Positions 16,391-25,484 of a stretch of 64,000 nucleotides of DNA are shown piece after piece. The notes under the pieces were generated by a model. That model searched no databases. It was not told the DNA's origin and saw nothing but the letters and a program-made list of their open reading frames with translations. Source of the stretch: Bdellovibrio sp. qaytius (GTDB lineage Bacteria; Bdellovibrionota; Bdellovibrionia; Bdellovibrionales; Bdellovibrionaceae); the NCBI GenBank assembly GCA_004011035.1, contig CP025734.1, positions 1,262,001 through 1,326,000 of the forward strand, read 5' to 3'. A program made the translations under genes and the position numbers. The stretch's first letter is position 1, and each line of letters opens with the position of its first letter.

Positions 16391-17185
16391 TTAAAAGGGT
16401 AAAATTCCATAAGTCGCGATAAATGAAATCAAGTATCCTGAGTTTGAATTCTTAGCGTATTCGGCATCTTTACTTTGCCCTAAGACTTCAAAATGCTTAA
16501 TTTGCACAATCGGGTAGAAACGATCAGCCTCGTCAGGAAACGCAAACCAAAATCCATACGACAAATTATTAAATTCAGAGACGTCAGCAGTCGGGCCATA
16601 AAGATATCTATTATGGCGATCATCACCCCAGCCGACAGAGAAATAAATATTAGGTTCAATCTTTGTATCCATTTTCGGAATCACAAAATCAAATAACTTA
16701 GTCTTTGATTGTAATTCTACATATTGGCCTTTGTGCGCGACCAAGTCTTTAGCGTAACTAATATCTATTTCAGAAAAATAATTTTCATTATAACCGGGCA
16801 AGAAAAACTCAAGTTGATTGGCCCATTCATAAGTATCTTTTCTTGAAGGTGAACTATTCTTAAGGGCCTCATGGGCCGGAAAAAGCGGCTTATCTGTTAT
16901 TGAAACAAATCGAGATCTCAGTCTGATCTTATCACTGTAGATAAAATCGCGATAACCGATCGAGTCACCCAGATATTCAAGTTTATCATCAAGAAAAAAT
17001 ACACCAACAACGGGGTCGATTTGAAAATCTTTGTATAGAATGATTCCACGGTTTTGCAACAGTGATGAATAGCGAACTCCTAAATTAAGGCTGCTGATTA
17101 GACCAGTGTTGTGCGGGCCTTTTGCTATAGAAAAGTTAAAGGTAAATAAAACAAACAGTGCTGCGAAAACATTCTTTGATGTCAT
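16391..17185 (-). CDS. Secreted outer-membrane-like protein (possible MipA/OmpV family)
   Basis: 264 residues with a signal peptide (cut near SIA, residue 21). The mature part has alternating hydrophobic strands with aromatic girdles (GVRYSSLLQNRGIILYKDF, YSDKIRLRSRF, NLSYGFWFAF) and ends in phenylalanine (YGILPF), the usual C-terminal signal for outer-membrane barrels. The GVRY and FVSITDKPLF segments recall MipA/OmpV proteins, but similarity is weak. It lies upstream of msrA on the same strand, 21 bases away, so it may belong to the envelope repair group or simply share a promoter. Confidence 0.5.
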   Translation of the reverse strand: MTSKNVFAALFVLFTFNFSIAKGPHNTGLISSLNLGVRYSSLLQNRGIILYKDFQIDPVVGVFFLDDKLEYLGDSIGYRDFIYSDKIRLRSRFVSITDKPLFPAHEALKNSSPSRKDTYEWANQLEFFLPGYNENYFSEIDISYAKDLVAHKGQYVELQSKTKLFDFVIPKMDTKIEPNIYFSVGWGDDRHNRYLYGPTADVSEFNNLSYGFWFAFPDEADRFYPIVQIKHFEVLGQSKDAEYAKNSNSGYLISFIATYGILPF

Positions 17186-17351
17186 TTTAATAAGTGTCTC
17201 ATGTTGGTCAGTGTTAGATCTAAGCTAAACATTACAAAAATAATTTAATGACTGCCTACGTTAGTTTATAAGAGGTTTAGGGGCTTATATAAGATAATCT
17301 GTAATGAAACAGCGCCCAAATGCACTAACCACTATAAGACAATGGAGGGTT

Positions 17352-18077
17352 ATGAAGACTATAGCTGTTTTAATATTGAGTATGCTGTCTTTAACAGTCG
17401 AAGCAAAGATTGTTGCTGATTCAGGAACTAAACGAGTTCAAATGGTCGAGCTTTTTAGCTCAGAATCTTGTTCAAGCTGCCCCCCAGCAGATCAATGGAT
17501 CGGTAAACTTAAAGATCATCCAGATTTATGGAAGACTTTTGTTCCGGTCGTTTTTCATGTCGATTACTGGAATAACTTAAATTGGAAAGACGAATATTCT
17601 GGCGAGCCCATGACTCAACGTCAAATTGCATTATCTAAACTTTGGAAAAGCCCCAGCGTGTATACGCCAGGTTTTGTGATCAGCGGACAAGAGTGGGGTG
17701 GGTGGCGCAGCTCTAAAAATCTCTCATTACCAGCCGTTGCAAATGATTATGGTCTACGAATTATCATCGAGCAAAAAAACAAAGACGAATATAAAGTCAT
17801 CTTGAGCGGACAAAGTAATACTAAGAAATATGTTCTGCATTATGCTTTATTAGGTATGGATATAGATTCAAAAATAACGTCAGGTGAAAATTCTGGAAAG
17901 TTGCTTAAGCACGATTTTTTAGTGCTTAAGTGGAATACGATAGAGGCTAAAGATTTAAGCCAAATTAGTTTTAAAACAAATTTCGAAAATAAAAAGGTAC
18001 CACCCAAAGCGATCGTCGTTTGGATCGAAGCTGAAGGTCGTCCTGAACCATTACAAGTTGCTGGAGGATATTTATGA
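17352..18077 (+). CDS. DUF1223 thioredoxin-like secreted protein
   Basis: 241 residues from ATG 17352, preceded by a strong GGAGGG site; an in-frame TTG/ATG at 17304 lacks one. The signal peptide (to about residue 18) is followed by [14 protein letters not shown] with C40-x2-C43, and then [14 protein letters not shown] and [14 protein letters not shown], all DUF1223 marks. The fold is thioredoxin-like, and the CxxC pair suggests periplasmic thiol-disulfide chemistry. It overlaps the MsrB gene by 4 bases (ATGA), so the two are translationally coupled, which suggests it helps recycle MsrB. Confidence 0.8.
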   Translation: MKTIAVLILSMLSLTVEAKIVADSGTKRVQMVELFSSESCSSCPPADQWIGKLKDHPDLWKTFVPVVFHVDYWNNLNWKDEYSGEPMTQRQIALSKLWKSPSVYTPGFVISGQEWGGWRSSKNLSLPAVANDYGLRIIIEQKNKDEYKVILSGQSNTKKYVLHYALLGMDIDSKITSGENSGKLLKHDFLVLKWNTIEAKDLSQISFKTNFENKKVPPKAIVVWIEAEGRPEPLQVAGGYL

Positions 18078-18601
18078 TTTCAAAAATGAGTTTTATTTTA
18101 GTTTTAACAATGGGTGTGTCTGCATTTTCATGGGATGCCAAACAATTTAAAAAACCAACAGATGCAGAACTGCAAAAAAAGTTAACCACTGAACAGTACA
18201 AGGTGACGCAAAAATCTGCGACCGAGCCTCCGTTTAAGAATGATTTTTGGCACAACAAAAAAGACGGCATTTATGTTGATGTTGTCTCGGGCGAACCTCT
18301 TTTTAGTTCGACAGATAAATTTGACTCAGGCACAGGATGGCCCAGCTTTAATCAGCCAATAGTTAAAGAAAACATCGTTGAAAAGTCAGATCATGAACTT
18401 GGCGCAGAAAGAACCGAAGTCAGAAGCAAATATGCTGATTCACATCTGGGGCATGTTTTCCCAGACGGGCCAGCACCTACGGGGCTTCGTTATTGCATTA
18501 ATTCAGCATCACTTCGATTTGTGCCAAAGCAAGATATGAAGCAGCAAGGCTACGAGAAATTTTTAACGCTTTTTGATGCGCCAAAAAAAAGTAAGAAGTA
18601 A
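18074..18601 (+). CDS. msrB: Peptide methionine-(R)-S-oxide reductase, exported
   Basis: 175 residues with an N-terminal signal peptide (about 1-19). The MsrB core has [21 protein letters not shown] and catalytic C141 in RYCINSASL. The two CxxC zinc motifs of many MsrB proteins are absent (the first is SGEPL), so this is the zinc-free type. It is coupled to the DUF1223 gene upstream and followed 25 bases later by the DipZ-like electron carrier. With MsrA on the opposite strand it completes repair of both methionine sulfoxide stereoisomers in the envelope. Confidence 0.9.
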   Translation: MISKMSFILVLTMGVSAFSWDAKQFKKPTDAELQKKLTTEQYKVTQKSATEPPFKNDFWHNKKDGIYVDVVSGEPLFSSTDKFDSGTGWPSFNQPIVKENIVEKSDHELGAERTEVRSKYADSHLGHVFPDGPAPTGLRYCINSASLRFVPKQDMKQQGYEKFLTLFDAPKKSKK

Positions 18602-18625
18602 GAAATAATTAAGATTGGATAAAAT

Positions 18626-20338
18626 ATGTTATTGATCATCATCACATTCATCGCAGGGCTTTTAACTATTTTAAGCCCGTGTATTTTACCTGTGTTGCCG
18701 TTTATCTTTTCACAAAGTGGTAAGCCATTTTACAAATCAGGTTTACCACTTCTAGTGGGAATGTCTGTGACCTTTTCATTGTTTTCAGCTTTGGCGGTCG
18801 TGGGTGGTGAATTTATTATTCAAGCCAATCAGTATGGTCGTTATATAGCTTTGGCGTTTTTAACGCTTTTTGGGCTTACACTTATTTTTAAAGAAACACT
18901 TGAAAGGTTATTTCAGCCGCTAGCGAACTTAGGCCAGGCAATGAGTAGTTCAAAATTAAATAACAGTGTTTTTGGTTCATTTATTATGGGTATTAGCACA
19001 GGGCTTTTATGGGCCCCGTGTGCAGGGCCTATCTTAGGTTTAGTTTTAACAGGTGCTGCGGCTCAAAATAATTTATCACATTCGATTGTTTTGTTATTGG
19101 CTTATTCGTTAGGAGCATCGACTTCGCTAGCGTTAGCGATTTTCTTAGGTGATCGTTTTATTAAAAAGGCCAAAGGCTTTTTAAAATATGACGAGATCTT
19201 TAAAAAAACTTTAGGTGTGTTTGTCTTAATTGGCGTCTTAGCTATTTCATTAAATTGGGATCGTAAAATATTAACGGCGCTTTCAAAATTTGAAACAACA
19301 AATGTAGAAAATAAACTTTTAAATTTAGTTCAATCTGAAAAAAAAGAAACCAAAGATGAAAAAGAAGACGCATCTGCAATGATGATGAGGGCGGGTGGTT
19401 CAGCGAATCAAGCTCAAGTTGAGGGGGATTTACCTGATTTTCCTGAAAATCTGACATGGCTTAATTCAAAACCATTAACCCGCGAAGACTTACTTGGAAA
19501 AGTTGTTCTGATCGATTTCTGGACGTATTCATGCATTAACTGCTTACGCACATTACCTTACGTTAAACAATGGGCTGAAAAATATAAAAAAGATGATTTT
19601 ATTGTGATCGGCGTACACACACCTGAATTCGCTTTTGAAAAAAATAAAGATAATGTGATGAACGCCATTAAAGATTTAGGTGTAACTTATCCTGTTGTAT
19701 TAGATAACCAATATCAAATTTGGAATGCTATGAATAATAATTTCTGGCCTGCGCATTACTTTATTGATCGTCAGGGCCGAATCAGATTTCATCATTTCGG
19801 TGAAGGTGATTACGAAAATTCAGAGAAAAAAATCATCGAACTTCTAACCGAACACGGAGTAGAACTTTCTAAATCAGATGTAAATGCCAAACTAGATTTA
19901 GCAGGAGTCCACGCCCAAGCCTCAGGCCAAAAAGGCATCTCACCAGAAACGTATTTAGGATCTGCGCGCGCTGAAAACTTCAAAACCTCGGGCACAGACT
20001 TAGCTTTAAATGAATGGAGCCTCAGCGGTAAGTGGCTTACTGAAACAGAAAGAGCTGTTCTAAAAAAATCTGGCGGAAAAATAACATATCGCTTTAAAGC
20101 CCGAGACGTAAATTTTGTTCTTGTTGGTAAAAACATAAAATTTAAAGTGACCTTAGATGGTGCGGCTCCGCAAACTTCGCATGGCCTTGATGTGGATGCT
20201 GAAGGTAAGGGTGTGGTTAATGGCCACCGGTTGTATCAGTTGTTAAAGCTTGATAACGAAAAGTTAAATTCAGATCATGTTATTGAGATAGAATTTATGG
20301 GTGCGCCTGTTGAGGCTTACGCGTTTACATTTGGATAG
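18626..20338 (+). CDS. DipZ-like CcdA-thioredoxin fusion
   Basis: 570 residues. An N-terminal CcdA/DsbD-type membrane domain (about 1-215, six helices) has the conserved cysteines in LSPCILPVLPF and APCAGPILG. A linker (about 225-275) leads to a thioredoxin/TlpA domain with C303-I-N-C306 in DFWTYSCINCLRTLP, then a C-terminal beta domain (about 445-570) like that of mycobacterial DipZ. It carries reducing power from the cytoplasm across the membrane. Lying directly after msrB it is the likely electron source for the exported methionine sulfoxide reductases. Confidence 0.85.
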   Translation: MLLIIITFIAGLLTILSPCILPVLPFIFSQSGKPFYKSGLPLLVGMSVTFSLFSALAVVGGEFIIQANQYGRYIALAFLTLFGLTLIFKETLERLFQPLANLGQAMSSSKLNNSVFGSFIMGISTGLLWAPCAGPILGLVLTGAAAQNNLSHSIVLLLAYSLGASTSLALAIFLGDRFIKKAKGFLKYDEIFKKTLGVFVLIGVLAISLNWDRKILTALSKFETTNVENKLLNLVQSEKKETKDEKEDASAMMMRAGGSANQAQVEGDLPDFPENLTWLNSKPLTREDLLGKVVLIDFWTYSCINCLRTLPYVKQWAEKYKKDDFIVIGVHTPEFAFEKNKDNVMNAIKDLGVTYPVVLDNQYQIWNAMNNNFWPAHYFIDRQGRIRFHHFGEGDYENSEKKIIELLTEHGVELSKSDVNAKLDLAGVHAQASGQKGISPETYLGSARAENFKTSGTDLALNEWSLSGKWLTETERAVLKKSGGKITYRFKARDVNFVLVGKNIKFKVTLDGAAPQTSHGLDVDAEGKGVVNGHRLYQLLKLDNEKLNSDHVIEIEFMGAPVEAYAFTFG

Positions 20339-20355
20339 TTGTCTGTTGTCGTTTT

Positions 20356-20367
20356 CATGGCGCCATG
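20356..20367. repeat. 12-bp perfect palindrome CATGGCGCCATG
   Basis: A self-complementary 12-mer in the 79-base gap ahead of the FAD monooxygenase gene. It may be an operator half of that promoter region; no matching second site was seen nearby. Confidence 0.3.
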
Positions 20368-20381
20368 TATTAGAGCTATGG

Positions 20382-20409
20382 CCTACTGATTGCTAGTTTG
20401 CTCAGTAGG
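20382..20409 (+). promoter_or_regulatory. Hairpin covering the ribosome binding site of the FAD monooxygenase
   Basis: CCTACTGA and TCAGTAGG form an 8-bp stem around a 12-base loop. The 3' arm contains most of the AGTAGGAG ribosome binding site that lies about 8 bases before ATG 20418. In RNA this would mask the site. Confidence 0.4.
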
Positions 20410-20417
20410 AGTTTTAT

Positions 20418-21836
20418 ATGTCTCATATTCCTATCTTAATCACAGGTGCTGGGCCTACGGGTTTAGTGCTGGCGCTATGGTTAACGAAGATCGGTATTAA
20501 AGTTAGAATTATTGATAAGGCTGAAGAAAAAGTTACGACTTCACGGGCCTTGGTGATTCACGCGCGCACTCTAGAGTTTTATCGACAGCTTGGAATAGCT
20601 GATCACATTGTCGAAATGGGTTTTCGCTTTCCTGCACTGAATTTATGGGTCAATCAAGTTCGTACAGCCCAGGTGTCAATTGCGGATATAGGAAAAGGGG
20701 TGTCGCCTTTTTCTTACATCATTATTTTACCACAAGATCAGCATGAAATGATTTTGATAAAAGAATTAGAAGCCTTGGGAGTATCAATCGAAAGAAACAC
20801 CGAACTTATCGATCTTGAACAAAATGAACAAAAAGTTACAGCTCAAATTCGTCTTTCAAATAATGATGTTGAGACGATATCTGCGGATTTTCTTGCAGGC
20901 TGTGACGGTGCTCGTTCGATTGTTCGTGAAAAAATAAATGCGGGCTTTGAAGGTAGTACTTACCCGCACTTATTTTATGTAGCCGATGTGGCTGGTCGCG
21001 GTCCGGTTATAAATGGAGAACTGCATGTGTCGCTTGATAAGTCAGAATTCATGGCGTTTTTTCCGTTGAAACAGCCAGGGCATGCAAGGCTTATCGGTGT
21101 GATTCGTGATGAAAATAAAACACCCACATGGGATGACGTGAACCCGCGGCTTTTACAAGAGATGAATGTCACCATCACGAATGTGAATTGGTTTTCAACT
21201 TATCATGTTCATCACCGTGTCGCTTCGCATTTTCAAAAGGGTCGTGTTTTTTTATTGGGTGATGCAGGACACATTCATTCTCCTTTAGGCGGGCAAGGCA
21301 TGAACACGGGCATTGGTGATGCGGTGAACCTGGCTTGGAAGTTAGGAGAAGTTTTAAATAAAAAATCAGATCTTTCTCTATTAACAACATATGAAGCCGA
21401 ACGTATTGGCTTTGCTCGGCAGTTAGTGCAAACCACTGACAGAGCTTTTCGCTTTATTTCAAATGACGGTCCTGTTGCGCAAACAGTGCGAACAAAAATT
21501 GTTCCAATAATTTTTCCTTGGATTTTTAAACTTCAGATTGCGCGCCATTTTTTATTTCAAAGTCTTTCACAAACAGGCATTACATATCGCAAACACTTCA
21601 TAAAATCAGCGCAAAAACTACAGCCCGGTGATCGACTGCCTTGGATTGAAAGTGTAGACAACTTCAAGCCCTTACAATCTTTAGACTGGCAAATACACGT
21701 TTACGGTGATCGTGCAGTGAAGGCGAAATATGAAGTTCACTATTTTTCATGGAACAAAGAGATGCAGGATAAGGGATTACAAAAAAACATCGCGTATTTA
21801 ATTCGCCCTGATGGACATCTTGGGTTTTTTACTTAG
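20418..21836 (+). CDS. FAD-dependent aromatic-type monooxygenase (PheA/TfdB family)
   Basis: 472 residues. FAD-binding GAGPTGLVLALWL (about 8-20), the GCDGARSIVRE motif near residue 160 and LLGDAGHIHSPLGGQGMNTGIGDAVNLAWKL near 280 are the three signatures of class A flavoprotein hydroxylases. The C-terminal thioredoxin-like domain is short, ending in LIRPDGHLGFF, where family members read LVRPDGYVAWR. It probably hydroxylates a phenolic or polyketide-like substrate with NAD(P)H. It is followed 47 bases later by an SDR gene on the same strand, so the two may act in one pathway. Confidence 0.8.
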   Translation: MSHIPILITGAGPTGLVLALWLTKIGIKVRIIDKAEEKVTTSRALVIHARTLEFYRQLGIADHIVEMGFRFPALNLWVNQVRTAQVSIADIGKGVSPFSYIIILPQDQHEMILIKELEALGVSIERNTELIDLEQNEQKVTAQIRLSNNDVETISADFLAGCDGARSIVREKINAGFEGSTYPHLFYVADVAGRGPVINGELHVSLDKSEFMAFFPLKQPGHARLIGVIRDENKTPTWDDVNPRLLQEMNVTITNVNWFSTYHVHHRVASHFQKGRVFLLGDAGHIHSPLGGQGMNTGIGDAVNLAWKLGEVLNKKSDLSLLTTYEAERIGFARQLVQTTDRAFRFISNDGPVAQTVRTKIVPIIFPWIFKLQIARHFLFQSLSQTGITYRKHFIKSAQKLQPGDRLPWIESVDNFKPLQSLDWQIHVYGDRAVKAKYEVHYFSWNKEMQDKGLQKNIAYLIRPDGHLGFFT

Positions 21837-21883
21837 GATTCAATCTTGCAAAGTTAAAAAACATTTTTAAAAAGGAGTCATTA

Positions 21884-22636
21884 ATGGGATTACTAGAAAA
21901 CAAAACCGCGTTAGTCACTGGCGCAGGATCAGGAATTGGTCGCGAAATCGCTCTTCACTTTGCCGCAGAGGGGGCAAAAGTTCTTGTCTCTGATATCAAT
22001 GACCTAGACGGACAAAAAACCGTATCCATGGTCAGAGAAAGAAAAGGAGTGGCTGAATATTTTCACGCCAACAGTGGATCACCGCAAGAATGCGAAGCTC
22101 TTGTCAATGAGGCGATGAATAAATTCGGAGGCCTTCACATCGCAGTTAATAATGCAGGTGTTGGTGGGCCTTCGGTTCCTGTTGGTGAATATCCTATCGA
22201 TGGCTGGGATCGTGTGATTCAAATTAATTTATCAGGTGTGTTCTATGGTATGCGCTACCAAATTCCAGCACTTCTCAAATCAGGCGGTGGATCTATTGTG
22301 AATATCGCTTCAATCTTAGGTCAGGTTGCGTTTCCAAACAGTTGCGCTTACGTGGCCGCAAAACATGGTGTGATTGGTTTAACTCAGAATGCAGCTGTTG
22401 AATATGCAACACAAAATATTCGTATCAACGCGATCGAGCCAGGCTTTATTAAAACGCCACTGTTAGAAAAAAATATGACTCCAGAAGCCTTTGCCATGTT
22501 AGAGAAAAAACATCCCATGGGACGTCTTGGAGAATCATCTGAAGTCGCTGAATTATGTACGTGGTTAAGCTCTTCGAAAGCTTCGTTTGTTACAGGATCA
22601 TTTTATCCGATTGATGGCGGGTATTTGGCTCAGTAG
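21884..22636 (+). CDS. Short-chain dehydrogenase/reductase
   Basis: 250 residues, classical SDR: cofactor motif TGAGSGIGREIA (about 11-22), NNAGVGG, catalytic Ser in NIASILG and YVAAKHG (YxxxK), and the C-terminal DGGY. Asp in VSDIND after strand 2 favours NAD(H). AAGGAG lies ahead of the ATG. Position after the FAD monooxygenase suggests joint oxidation of one substrate, but no pathway can be assigned. Confidence 0.85.
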   Translation: MGLLENKTALVTGAGSGIGREIALHFAAEGAKVLVSDINDLDGQKTVSMVRERKGVAEYFHANSGSPQECEALVNEAMNKFGGLHIAVNNAGVGGPSVPVGEYPIDGWDRVIQINLSGVFYGMRYQIPALLKSGGGSIVNIASILGQVAFPNSCAYVAAKHGVIGLTQNAAVEYATQNIRINAIEPGFIKTPLLEKNMTPEAFAMLEKKHPMGRLGESSEVAELCTWLSSSKASFVTGSFYPIDGGYLAQ

Positions 22637-22707
22637 AAATAAAAAAACCGACTGTAACACTTGTGGTCATTGATTGCTGGCTTTACTTGGACTGGTAGTC
22701 TGAGGTT

Positions 22708-23610
22708 ATGAAAACCAAAGTAGCAAGCCAAGTTGTGATGATTGAGCCCCGCAGTTTTTGCTCAAACCCTGAAACAGCGGCATCGAATGCATTTCAAAAT
22801 CTGGATCAGGCCCTGGGTCGAAAACAAATTTTACAAAAAGCTCAGGAAGAATTTTTATTTTTTCAAAATACTTTGCGTGAAAAAGGAATCCAAGTTTTAT
22901 CCTTCATCGAAGATGAAACTCAAAATACACCGGACGCTATTTTTCCCAACAATTGGTTCTGCCATTTGCCCAACGGTAAAGCCGTGGTTTTTCCGATGTT
23001 TGCTGAAAATCGCCAACGCGAGATTCGTGCGGATGTGCTCGAGTCTTTAGGTGCTAAATCTATTTTGGATCTATCGACGCTGACGCAGCAAAAAGAATTT
23101 CTAGAGGGTACTGGAAGTTTGATTTTGGATCATACAAATCATGTCGCTTATGCGTGTCACTCTCCACGAACAACTCAGCAAGCTTTACAAATTTTTTCAG
23201 AAAAAGTCGGCTATAGAGTTCAGGCCTTTTCGGCTGTCGATGGCAACGGTCAACCGATTTATCACACCAATGTTATGATGGCTTTAGGCATAAGCACAGC
23301 CGTTGTGGTTTTAGAATCCATTCAGAATCCAATTGAGAAAGAGGCCTTGATTGACTCGTTGACTAAAGCTGGAAAAACTATCGTCGATATCAGTTTTCAA
23401 CAGATGAAAAATTTTGTAGGCAATATGCTTCTGTTAAAAAATAAAAACGATCAGCATTTTTGGATTTGCTCAAGCCAGGCGTTTAAAAATTTGACGATCG
23501 AGAATAAAAAAATTCTGGAAGCTGACGGCGAATTTTTATTTGCGCCCCTCGAAACCATCGAAACTTACGGTGGCGGAGGAGCGCGTTGTCTACTAGCAGA
23601 AGTTTTTTAA
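22708..23610 (+). CDS. ctlX: CtlX-like guanidino/ureido hydrolase
   Basis: 300 residues of the amidinotransferase/DDAH fold. Marks are TPDAIFPNNWFC, YHTNVMMALG with the catalytic His, and the C-terminal GGGGARCLLAEVF with the nucleophile Cys. This matches citrulline-utilisation hydrolase CtlX and close arginine-deiminase-like proteins. It probably hydrolyses citrulline or a related arginine derivative. TGAGGTT precedes the ATG. It overlaps by 4 bases, tail to tail, with a second guanidino-modifying enzyme gene. Confidence 0.75.
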   Translation: MKTKVASQVVMIEPRSFCSNPETAASNAFQNLDQALGRKQILQKAQEEFLFFQNTLREKGIQVLSFIEDETQNTPDAIFPNNWFCHLPNGKAVVFPMFAENRQREIRADVLESLGAKSILDLSTLTQQKEFLEGTGSLILDHTNHVAYACHSPRTTQQALQIFSEKVGYRVQAFSAVDGNGQPIYHTNVMMALGISTAVVVLESIQNPIEKEALIDSLTKAGKTIVDISFQQMKNFVGNMLLLKNKNDQHFWICSSQAFKNLTIENKKILEADGEFLFAPLETIETYGGGGARCLLAEVF

Positions 23611-24665
23611 TTAACGCGTTTTAAACTTAACTCTTCAAGTAACTGCTGTTCAGGAATAGCCGGGTAAGCCATTGTTTGGCAATGGATTGAACCTTGATAA
23701 TCATCTGAAAGCGAATTCGATTTAATTTTGATCACAGTATAACCTAAGTCTTCATATACTTTTTGCGCTTGTGCATCTGTCGCAACTCCGTAACTTGGCA
23801 TAAAAACTGTTTTTCCTACGATCAAAGAGTTCGCGTAGGTGCGGTATGTATTGGCAATTTCAGGCAACATAACAACAGTGTAGCCCCAAGATTTAAGTGA
23901 GCTCACGTAAGATTCTTGATTAGTTAGCATCACGTGATTTCCAAGCGGTTTTAAAACTTCATCAACGTCACCGATGCCGACAGTATGAGGCATTAAGTGA
24001 TAAGATTTGCACCCGTACGTGTTGGTTAAATCCTTTGATGGATTCATCGTGTAAAGGCGGCGACTGTCGACAGTGAAACAAGTTCCGTCTTCATCGGCTA
24101 ATAAATTTCCACCCACGAATGTAAAGTTAAAACGTTGGTTTTTTAAATTCAAAGATTTAGCTACGTCAGGTCCGGCCGTGAAGTTGCGATAGTAATTGGG
24201 TTCAACCAAAGAAAGTTTTCCGGTGGCATCGACAACAGGATACGGAAATGCATCACGTGCCCAAAATCCGTTGCTGATATTTGTTGATGTCGCAAAAATC
24301 ACGCGATCCATTGAGATATAAGGCGCGTAGAGTTTTTTCATCGCTGCCACATCTTGCGAGTTCACCAAAAGAACTAGCTTCACGCCGTCTGGAAGATTTT
24401 TAGCGATCGTGTAACGTAAATTATCCGATTCATCGTTGTAAGATTCGGTGCTCATAAGCACATATTTAAAATCAGCCGTATCGTAAATAGGAGACCAAGA
24501 CGGTGCACTCGTTGGCGCATCCATTTCAGCAGTGCGCGCAGGAATCGCTCGCATCTCGACTGACGAAGCATCGTGGCCTTTCATTTCAGTTTTCGCCGGA
24601 CGAACTTGTGCGAAAGCTAAAGTAGAAAATAATATTGGAACAAAAAGACTTAAGACATTTTTCAT
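23607..24665 (-). CDS. Secreted agmatine deiminase/peptidylarginine-deiminase-like protein
   Basis: 352 residues with a signal peptide (cut after AFA, about residue 19) and a pro-like stretch rich in Ala/Glu/Met. Family motifs are FWARDAFPYP, FVGGNLLADEDG, GIGDVDEVL and GSIHCQTMAYP with nucleophile C329. These are the marks of the agmatine deiminase/Porphyromonas-type PAD family. Export makes cytosolic agmatine an unlikely substrate, so action on extracellular agmatine, peptides or protein arginine is possible. Residue-level identity to PAD cannot be judged here. Confidence 0.7.
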   Translation of the reverse strand: MKNVLSLFVPILFSTLAFAQVRPAKTEMKGHDASSVEMRAIPARTAEMDAPTSAPSWSPIYDTADFKYVLMSTESYNDESDNLRYTIAKNLPDGVKLVLLVNSQDVAAMKKLYAPYISMDRVIFATSTNISNGFWARDAFPYPVVDATGKLSLVEPNYYRNFTAGPDVAKSLNLKNQRFNFTFVGGNLLADEDGTCFTVDSRRLYTMNPSKDLTNTYGCKSYHLMPHTVGIGDVDEVLKPLGNHVMLTNQESYVSSLKSWGYTVVMLPEIANTYRTYANSLIVGKTVFMPSYGVATDAQAQKVYEDLGYTVIKIKSNSLSDDYQGSIHCQTMAYPAIPEQQLLEELSLKRVN

Positions 24666-24769
24666 AGATAACCCCTCGTGTACTAGGCTACTGGGGTCGC
24701 TTGATGTTGTTCAATACAATTGCAGCGCGACACGTAGTGCCAGTGCACGAAGTTGTCTGATATAAAACT

Positions 24770-24811
24770 GAAAATTTGGCGTTTCCAGCAACATTTTCGT
24801 AGATCTAAGAA
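24770..24811. repeat. Repeat copy A (degenerate tRNA-Glu 3'-end-like)
   Basis: Begins GAAAATTTGGCGTTTCC and continues with a diverged tail. Over about 42 bases it matches repeat B at 25485-25526 at roughly 80% of positions. Its minus strand reads GGAAACGCCAAATTTTC, close to the 3' end of tRNA-Glu. It ends directly at the stop of the DUF6151 gene. Confidence 0.5.
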
Positions 24812-25390
24812 CTAAATTTTGGAACGCTCTTCGGCTGACAAAACTTTCGGTACGACGATGGCTTCGCCGTTATCAAAAAATGGCGAATGTTTCGCTTTTC
24901 CTAAAAATTTGCCTTTGATAATAAATGGCATGACTGTGACCATACCTTTAAAATCAAATGTTTGCGGAGTTCCTGCAGGTGGTGTGCCTTTTGCGTACTT
25001 TCCCATAATGCTGGCTTTTACCGGCCCCAATTCTCGATCAAGTATTGTTGGGTCTTTGGTAACATACATACGCTGATTAATTCCGGCCCAGGGACGCGCA
25101 GGATCTGTATTGGCGATGGGAGTAAGGCAGCATGAAGTAAAAAATCGATACATTCCCTTAGAATGAAGACGAATGCATTTTACTACGTCTTTACCCGCGA
25201 CAATTTTTATATCTGCCGGATAAGCAGGGATAATTTCAGTTCCACCATTTTCATCCAATAAGTCGGAACGTTTTAAATAGTGCAAAAATGCCTGACAGTC
25301 GTCGCAGTAACAAATCAATCGGCCAGGAGTATTTTTTGGAAACTGAGTCAGTTCAGCGCGGAATTTTCCGCAGTCACATTGTATTTGCAT
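24812..25390 (-). CDS. DUF6151/GFA-like cysteine-rich protein
   Basis: 192 residues. Cysteines at the start (CDCG), then CYCDDCQ near residue 28 and FFTSCCLTPIANT near 85, give a GFA-like zinc site but with a longer, different C-terminal half (PKVLSAEERSKI ending). This fits the DUF6151 group. Function unknown. The gene stands between repeat copies A and B, which resemble the 3' end of tRNA-Glu, so it may itself be a passenger of an older insertion. No strong ribosome binding site. Confidence 0.65.
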   Translation of the reverse strand: MQIQCDCGKFRAELTQFPKNTPGRLICYCDDCQAFLHYLKRSDLLDENGGTEIIPAYPADIKIVAGKDVVKCIRLHSKGMYRFFTSCCLTPIANTDPARPWAGINQRMYVTKDPTILDRELGPVKASIMGKYAKGTPPAGTPQTFDFKGMVTVMPFIIKGKFLGKAKHSPFFDNGEAIVVPKVLSAEERSKI

Positions 25391-25446
25391 GTTTGAATTT
25401 TAGTGGAGAATTTAAATTATTGCAAAACTCGAGTGCCAGAAATAAA

Positions 25447-25474
25447 AAAACCCGATTATTTCTAATCGGGTTTT
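25447..25474 (-). terminator. Orphan minus-strand intrinsic terminator
   Basis: A perfect 12-bp stem (AAAACCCGATTA with TAATCGGGTTTT) around TTTC. The minus strand continues in TTTTTTTATT. No minus-strand gene feeds it: the DUF6151 gene begins downstream of it and the SIR2 gene runs away from it. It follows an orphan tRNA-Glu 3' end (repeat B) and closely resembles the terminator after the intact tRNA-Glu at 34275-34299. Confidence 0.75.
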
Positions 25475-25484
25475 AAATATAAAA

